A DNA stretch of 6,446 nt from Thermopetrobacter sp. (lineage in GTDB: Bacteria; Pseudomonadota; Alphaproteobacteria; Rhizobiales; Aestuariivirgaceae). The position numbers and the translations under genes were made by a program. Below are positions 5,753-6,446 of the stretch, piece by piece (the stretch's first letter is position 1; the number at the start of each line of letters is the position of its first letter). Below the pieces are notes generated by a model. The model saw only the letters and a program-made list of their open reading frames with translations, was not told where the DNA came from and ran no database searches. The stretch covers positions 1 to 6,446 of the forward strand of contig DRPD01000109.1 of assembly GCA_011374735.1 (NCBI GenBank), given 5' to 3'.

Positions 5753-6446
5753 ATGCAGACAGCGCCTCCGATCCGCCGCCGCACCATCGCCCTGGCCTGC
5801 GCCGGGGCGCTCATGGCCGCCGGCCCGCCGCCGCCCGCGCAAGCCGCGCCCCGGCTGTCCATCATCCGCGACGCGGAGATCGAATCGCTGCTGCGCGCCT
5901 ACGTGCGGCCCATCTTCAAGGTGGCCGGCCTGCACGCGCGGGCGGTGAAGGTGCACCTCGTCAACAACAACGCCATCAACGCCTTCGTGGCCGGCGGGCA
6001 GCGCATCTTCGTGTTCACCGGCATGATCCTCGAAGCGCGCACGCCCAATGAGCTGACCGGGGTGCTGGCCCACGAGGCGGCGCACATCGCGGCCGGCCAC
6101 CTGGTGCGGCGCGGCATCGCGGTGGAGAACATGACCGTGGCCGCCATCCTGACCATGCTGGCGGCGGCCGGGGCCGTGGCGGCGGCCGGGGCGACGGGGC
6201 AAGGCGATCTGGCGGAAGGCGGCGTCGGGGTGATGATGGGCGGGCAGTCGATGCTGCGCCGCGGCCTGCTGGCCTACATGCGCGGCCAGGAGGCGGCGGC
6301 CGATCAGGCGGCGGCGCGCTATCTGGCGCGGGCCGGGCAATCCGGCAGGGGCATGCTCGACCTGTTCCGGCGCATGCACCAGCGCCAGCGCCTCAGCTTG
6401 CGTGGCGTCGATCCCTATCTGCTGACCCATCCGCTGCCGCGCCAGC
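5753..6446 (+). CDS. Exported M48-family zinc metalloprotease (3' end outside window)
   Basis: The first 231 residues of an M48 peptidase are present, and the gene runs off the right edge. The N-terminus (MQTAPPIRRR, a hydrophobic stretch at about 11-24, then PAQA before APRLS) looks like a cleavable signal peptide, so the enzyme probably works in the periplasm. The zinc site is HEAAH at 107-111 within TPNELTGVLAHEAAHIAAGHLVRR, with third ligand E180 in YMRGQEAAADQAAARYL. The later GVDPYLLTHPLPRQ is typical of BepA/YfgC-like members, which often carry a TPR domain in the part not seen here; that group takes part in outer-membrane protein quality control, so this role is an inference. A 30-residue stretch rich in Ala, Gly and Val (about 127-157) may insert in or lie on a membrane. 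No strong ribosome site precedes the ATG; a TTG at 5717 has AGGGA eight bases before it but would put twelve extra residues in front of the signal peptide. No convincing promoter is seen in the 73 bases shared with the aminotransferase gene. Confidence 0.92.
   Translation, partial: MQTAPPIRRRTIALACAGALMAAGPPPPAQAAPRLSIIRDAEIESLLRAYVRPIFKVAGLHARAVKVHLVNNNAINAFVAGGQRIFVFTGMILEARTPNELTGVLAHEAAHIAAGHLVRRGIAVENMTVAAILTMLAAAGAVAAAGATGQGDLAEGGVGVMMGGQSMLRRGLLAYMRGQEAAADQAAARYLARAGQSGRGMLDLFRRMHQRQRLSLRGVDPYLLTHPLPRQ

Noticed and set aside
5753..5805. Possible lipoprotein signal at C16 of the protease
   Set aside because: The residues before the cysteine (ALA) do not fit a lipobox and the hydrophobic stretch before it is too short; an ordinary signal peptide ending PAQA fits better.
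5680..5865. 62-residue N-terminal extension of the aminotransferase
   Set aside because: It is low-complexity, not needed for the fold, and lies antisense to the start of the divergent protease gene.
5507..6430. Minus-strand frame (307 codons) across the protease gene
   Set aside because: Antisense to an M48 peptidase with signal peptide and HEAAH site; no motif of its own.

Overview
The window is strongly GC-rich, densely coded DNA from a proteobacterium, most likely an alphaproteobacterium. The reasons are the gene order iscR - cysteine desulfurase - sufB, the style of the proteins, and an intergenic repeat whose translation gives the familiar artefact peptide VMPVKTGIH. The window shows no ribosomal RNA or other strong taxonomic marker, so the organism is an inference.

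Left half (1-3164, minus strand): the start of an iron-sulfur cluster assembly operon transcribed right to left. It holds an IscR-type Rrf2 regulator (2679-3164), a PLP-dependent cysteine desulfurase (1527-2675) and the scaffold subunit SufB (45-1505). The three genes are separated by only 3 and 21 bases. A further gene may begin 4 bases after sufB and run off the left edge. The desulfurase takes sulfur from cysteine, SufB (normally with SufC and SufD, not in view) builds the cluster, and IscR senses cluster status and feeds back on the operon.

Control region (3165-3401): upstream of iscR lies a good sigma-70-like promoter on the minus strand (TTGACC, 17-base spacer, TATATC). It is overlapped by a sequence matching the IscR type 1 operator, so the autoregulatory loop can be read directly. 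The same 237 bases lie in front of a divergent gene for a small alpha/beta hydrolase (3402-4073). A near-perfect 27-base dyad sits just upstream of that gene's ribosome binding site.

Gene-free stretch (4074-4497): this lies between the convergent hydrolase and aminotransferase genes and contains no credible gene. It carries a run of at least five short stem-loops (4178-4315), a palindrome, two further inverted repeats, and degenerate heptad repeats at both ends. The left heptad block runs through the hydrolase stop codon. This looks like a dispersed repetitive element or the remains of one.

Right part: a fold-type I PLP aminotransferase (about 4498-5679, minus strand), and, divergent from it, the 5' part of an exported M48 zinc metalloprotease (5753 to the right edge, plus strand) with a signal peptide and an HEAAH motif. 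These look like ordinary housekeeping genes. I see no evidence of a defence, mobile or otherwise novel multi-gene system. The parts most worth a second look are the non-coding ones: the IscR operator-promoter, the 27-base dyad, and the repeat cluster.
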